Origin: CBDAKK01 sp965216965
GTDB lineage: Bacteria; Spirochaetota; Spirochaetia; WTKD01; G963693115
Reading direction: 5' to 3'
NCBI GenBank assembly: GCA_965216965.1
Contig: CBDCGX010000004.1
Coordinates: 1 to 8,628 of the forward strand
Length of the DNA stretch: 8,628 bases
The notes below the pieces were generated by a model that did not search any database, was not told the origin of the DNA, and saw only the letters and a list, made by a program, of their open reading frames with translations. A program made the position numbers and the translations under genes. Below, piece after piece: positions 6,886-8,628 of this stretch; the first letter of the stretch is position 1; every line of letters begins with the position of its first letter.

Positions 6886-7280
6886 TAGTGTAAAGGTTAA
6901 ATAAAACATTTCCTTCCTTTCTTCCTTCCTTCATTCATTCATTCCTATTTCATTCATTAATCCATCCTTCCTTCTATCCTTCCTTCCATCCTTCCTTCTT
7001 CCTTCCTTCTTTTCTTCCTTCCTTCCATCCTTCCATCTTCAATCCTTCCTTTTTCCATCATTCCTTCTTCCTTCTTTTCTTCCTTCCTTCCATCCTTCCA
7101 TCTTCAATCCTTCCTTTTTCCATCATTCCTTCTTCCTTCTTTTCTTCCTTCCTTTCCTTTCCTTCCTTCATCCTTCTTCCATCCTTCCATCTTCCTTCTT
7201 CCATCCTTCCATCTTCCTTCTTTTCTTCCTTCCTTCCTTCTTTTCTTCCTTCCTTCTTCCATTCTTCTACCTTCCTTTCT
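6886..7280 (+). repeat. SINE tail relic expanded into a CTTCC-rich pyrimidine tract
   Basis: GGTTAAATAAAACATTTCC at about 6895-6913 is the SINE 3' end without the body. It runs into ~365 bp made mostly of CTTCC, CTTT, CATC and ATTC words with almost no G. Inside it a ~65-bp higher-order unit is repeated: CCATCTTCAATCCTTCCTTT occurs at about 7033 and again at about 7098. The tract continues to TTTCTTGTATTGTAG and so provides the pyrimidine-rich sequence before exon D. The Lys/Glu/Gly/Arg-rich frame on the minus strand is low-complexity noise. Confidence 0.9.
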
Positions 7281-7290
7281 TGTATTGTAG

Positions 7291-7436
7291 CGTGTGGTCC
7301 GGATGAGGAGGACGAGCTGTTTGAGAGTCACATCACTAAGACAAACATGGTGTATAGGCTGGTGGGTTGCTCCCTCGAGCCATACGAGAAGTACTGGGGC
7401 GTGTTGCCCAAGTACGAGATGATGAATAAAGATGAG
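7291..7436 (+). CDS. Supervillin-like gene, exon D (start of second gelsolin-like repeat), partial
   Basis: The exon lies between TTGTATTGTAG (AG 7289-7290) and GAG|GTGAGA (GT 7437). Two bases (CG) complete a split codon, then 48 codons follow: CGPDEEDELFES, HITKTNMVYRLVG, CSLEPYEKYWGVLPKYEMMN, KDE. This follows vertebrate supervillin as I recall it (KEDELYEAAI, NCIYRL, YWGKIP) up to the point before the LVFDFGSE strand, which should start the next exon beyond this window. Entry is phase 1, whereas exon C exits in phase 0. An Ala codon (G|CG) at the junction would be natural if exon C carried one more G before its donor. Exit is phase 0. Confidence 0.9.
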
Positions 7437-7458
7437 GTGAGAGCATTGCAGTGATTAC

Positions 7459-8180
<722 letters not shown>

Positions 8181-8182
8181 TA

Positions 8183-8212
8183 TTTTTTTTTTTTTTTTTT
8201 TTTTATTTTTTT
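8183..8212 (+). repeat. Poly-T run
   Basis: T22 (8183-8204), A, then T7 directly follow the right-hand TA of the pogo-like element. Simple sequence only. Confidence 0.9.
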
Positions 8213-8232
8213 AATGTATGTATGTACTAAAA

Positions 8233-8530
8233 CAGGGGTGGGCAATTATCTTTTATCATGGGGCCACATGAGAAACAGAAAATATTGTGGAGGGCTGAGC
8301 ATAAAGGCTTAACTCAATTCTGCATAATATTGTATTTCTTTATAAAAAGCAGTAAATAGCATTGTGTTGACAAGCTGGTAAGACTGGTAAGAGTCAGATG
8401 TCATTTAGTCCATGCACGAGGTGAAATTAGAAAATATTTATTTTGTAATTCCCAGTTAACCTTACACGGGCCAGTCAGATTCAACCAAAGGGCCATATGT
8501 GGCCCGGGGGCCGTAAAATGCCCAGGTCTG
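8233..8530. mobile_element. hAT-like MITE, 298 bp
   Basis: The left end is CAGGGGTGGGCAATTATC with GGGGCCACATGAGA just inside. The right end is GGGCCATATGTGGCCCGGGG then GCCGTAAAATGCCCAGGTCTG, whose reverse complement CAGACCTGGGCATTTTACGG matches the left end imperfectly. TACTAAAA (8225-8232) and TAATAAAA (8531-8538) form an 8-bp target-site duplication with one mismatch, typical of hAT transposons. The CAGGGGTGGGCAA...GGGGCCACAT wording is the usual hAT/Charlie-type end. No coding capacity. The decayed ends and target site suggest it is older than the pogo-like MITE next to it. Confidence 0.85.
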
Positions 8531-8538
8531 TAATAAAA

Positions 8539-8628
8539 TACACAATGGTGGATAAAATATTCACTCAGTCTCAACCAAATAAATAATTTAGGGTTAGATT
8601 TAAGATTGGAGCTAGGTTTAGGTTATGG
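8539..8628 (+). other. Intron remainder to window edge
   Basis: AT-rich sequence ends in GGGTTAGATTTAAGATTGGA and GCTAGGTTTAGGTTATGG, loosely repetitive GGTTTAG-type words. I see no exon; the next supervillin exon should lie downstream. Confidence 0.5.

Noticed and set aside
7104..7331. Minus-strand Lys/Arg/Glu/Gly-rich open frame
   Set aside because: It is a translation of the CTTCC simple repeat and overlaps exon D in antisense.

Overview
This is eukaryotic DNA, most likely from a mollusc, and no bacterial-type gene layout is present. It holds an internal stretch of one intron-rich gene on the + strand. Four short exons with GT..AG boundaries encode a supervillin-like (SVIL family, villin/gelsolin superfamily) protein. 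The rest is intron full of tandem repeats and transposons. The mollusc call rests on several copies of a tRNA-headed SINE with a core (GCCAGTGCTCCACGACTGGT) and a TTAAATAAAACATTTCCTTCC tail that I recognise from molluscan genomes. No promoter, start codon, stop codon or poly(A) site of the gene is in the window.

Layout. 1-2205: about 48 near-identical copies of a 46-bp repeat. 2206-2359: a broken copy of exon A. 2360-3038: a mosaic of 46-bp repeat pieces and sequence matching the intron further downstream. 3039-3199: exon A. 3200-4075: an intron made of a degenerate ~31-bp repeat and then a ~92-bp repeat. 4076-4371: exon B. 4372-5643: an intron with SINE copies. 5644-5808: exon C. 5809-7290: an intron with SINEs, SINE relics and a long CTTCC-type pyrimidine tract. 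7291-7436: exon D. 7437-8628: an intron holding a (TA)n tract, a 675-bp pogo/Tc1-like MITE and a 298-bp hAT-like MITE.

The four exons give about 255 residues. They run from the basic linker before the gelsolin-homology region (NPLKT...DEYTQ...LAGLASKENFS) through the first gelsolin-like repeat (IKGRRMVQIRLVEP, LNSGDCFIL, WVGEFSNVIEKAK, AFWSAIGGQ) to the start of the second (DEEDELFES, YRLVG, YWGVLPKYE). The family works in membrane-associated actin and myosin II organisation. Intron phases agree at A/B and B/C but not at C/D.

The most interesting structure is not a gene. Two unrelated tandem arrays, of 46 bp and 92 bp, each carry in every unit the 3' splice site of the adjacent exon plus that exon's first bases, so true exons A and B each sit at the end of a ladder of decoy acceptors. 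In the main variant of the 46-bp array, splicing to a decoy would meet an in-frame TAG after two codons. A caveat goes with this: the 2206-3038 block looks like an interleaving of repeat and downstream intron, which may be an assembly artefact.
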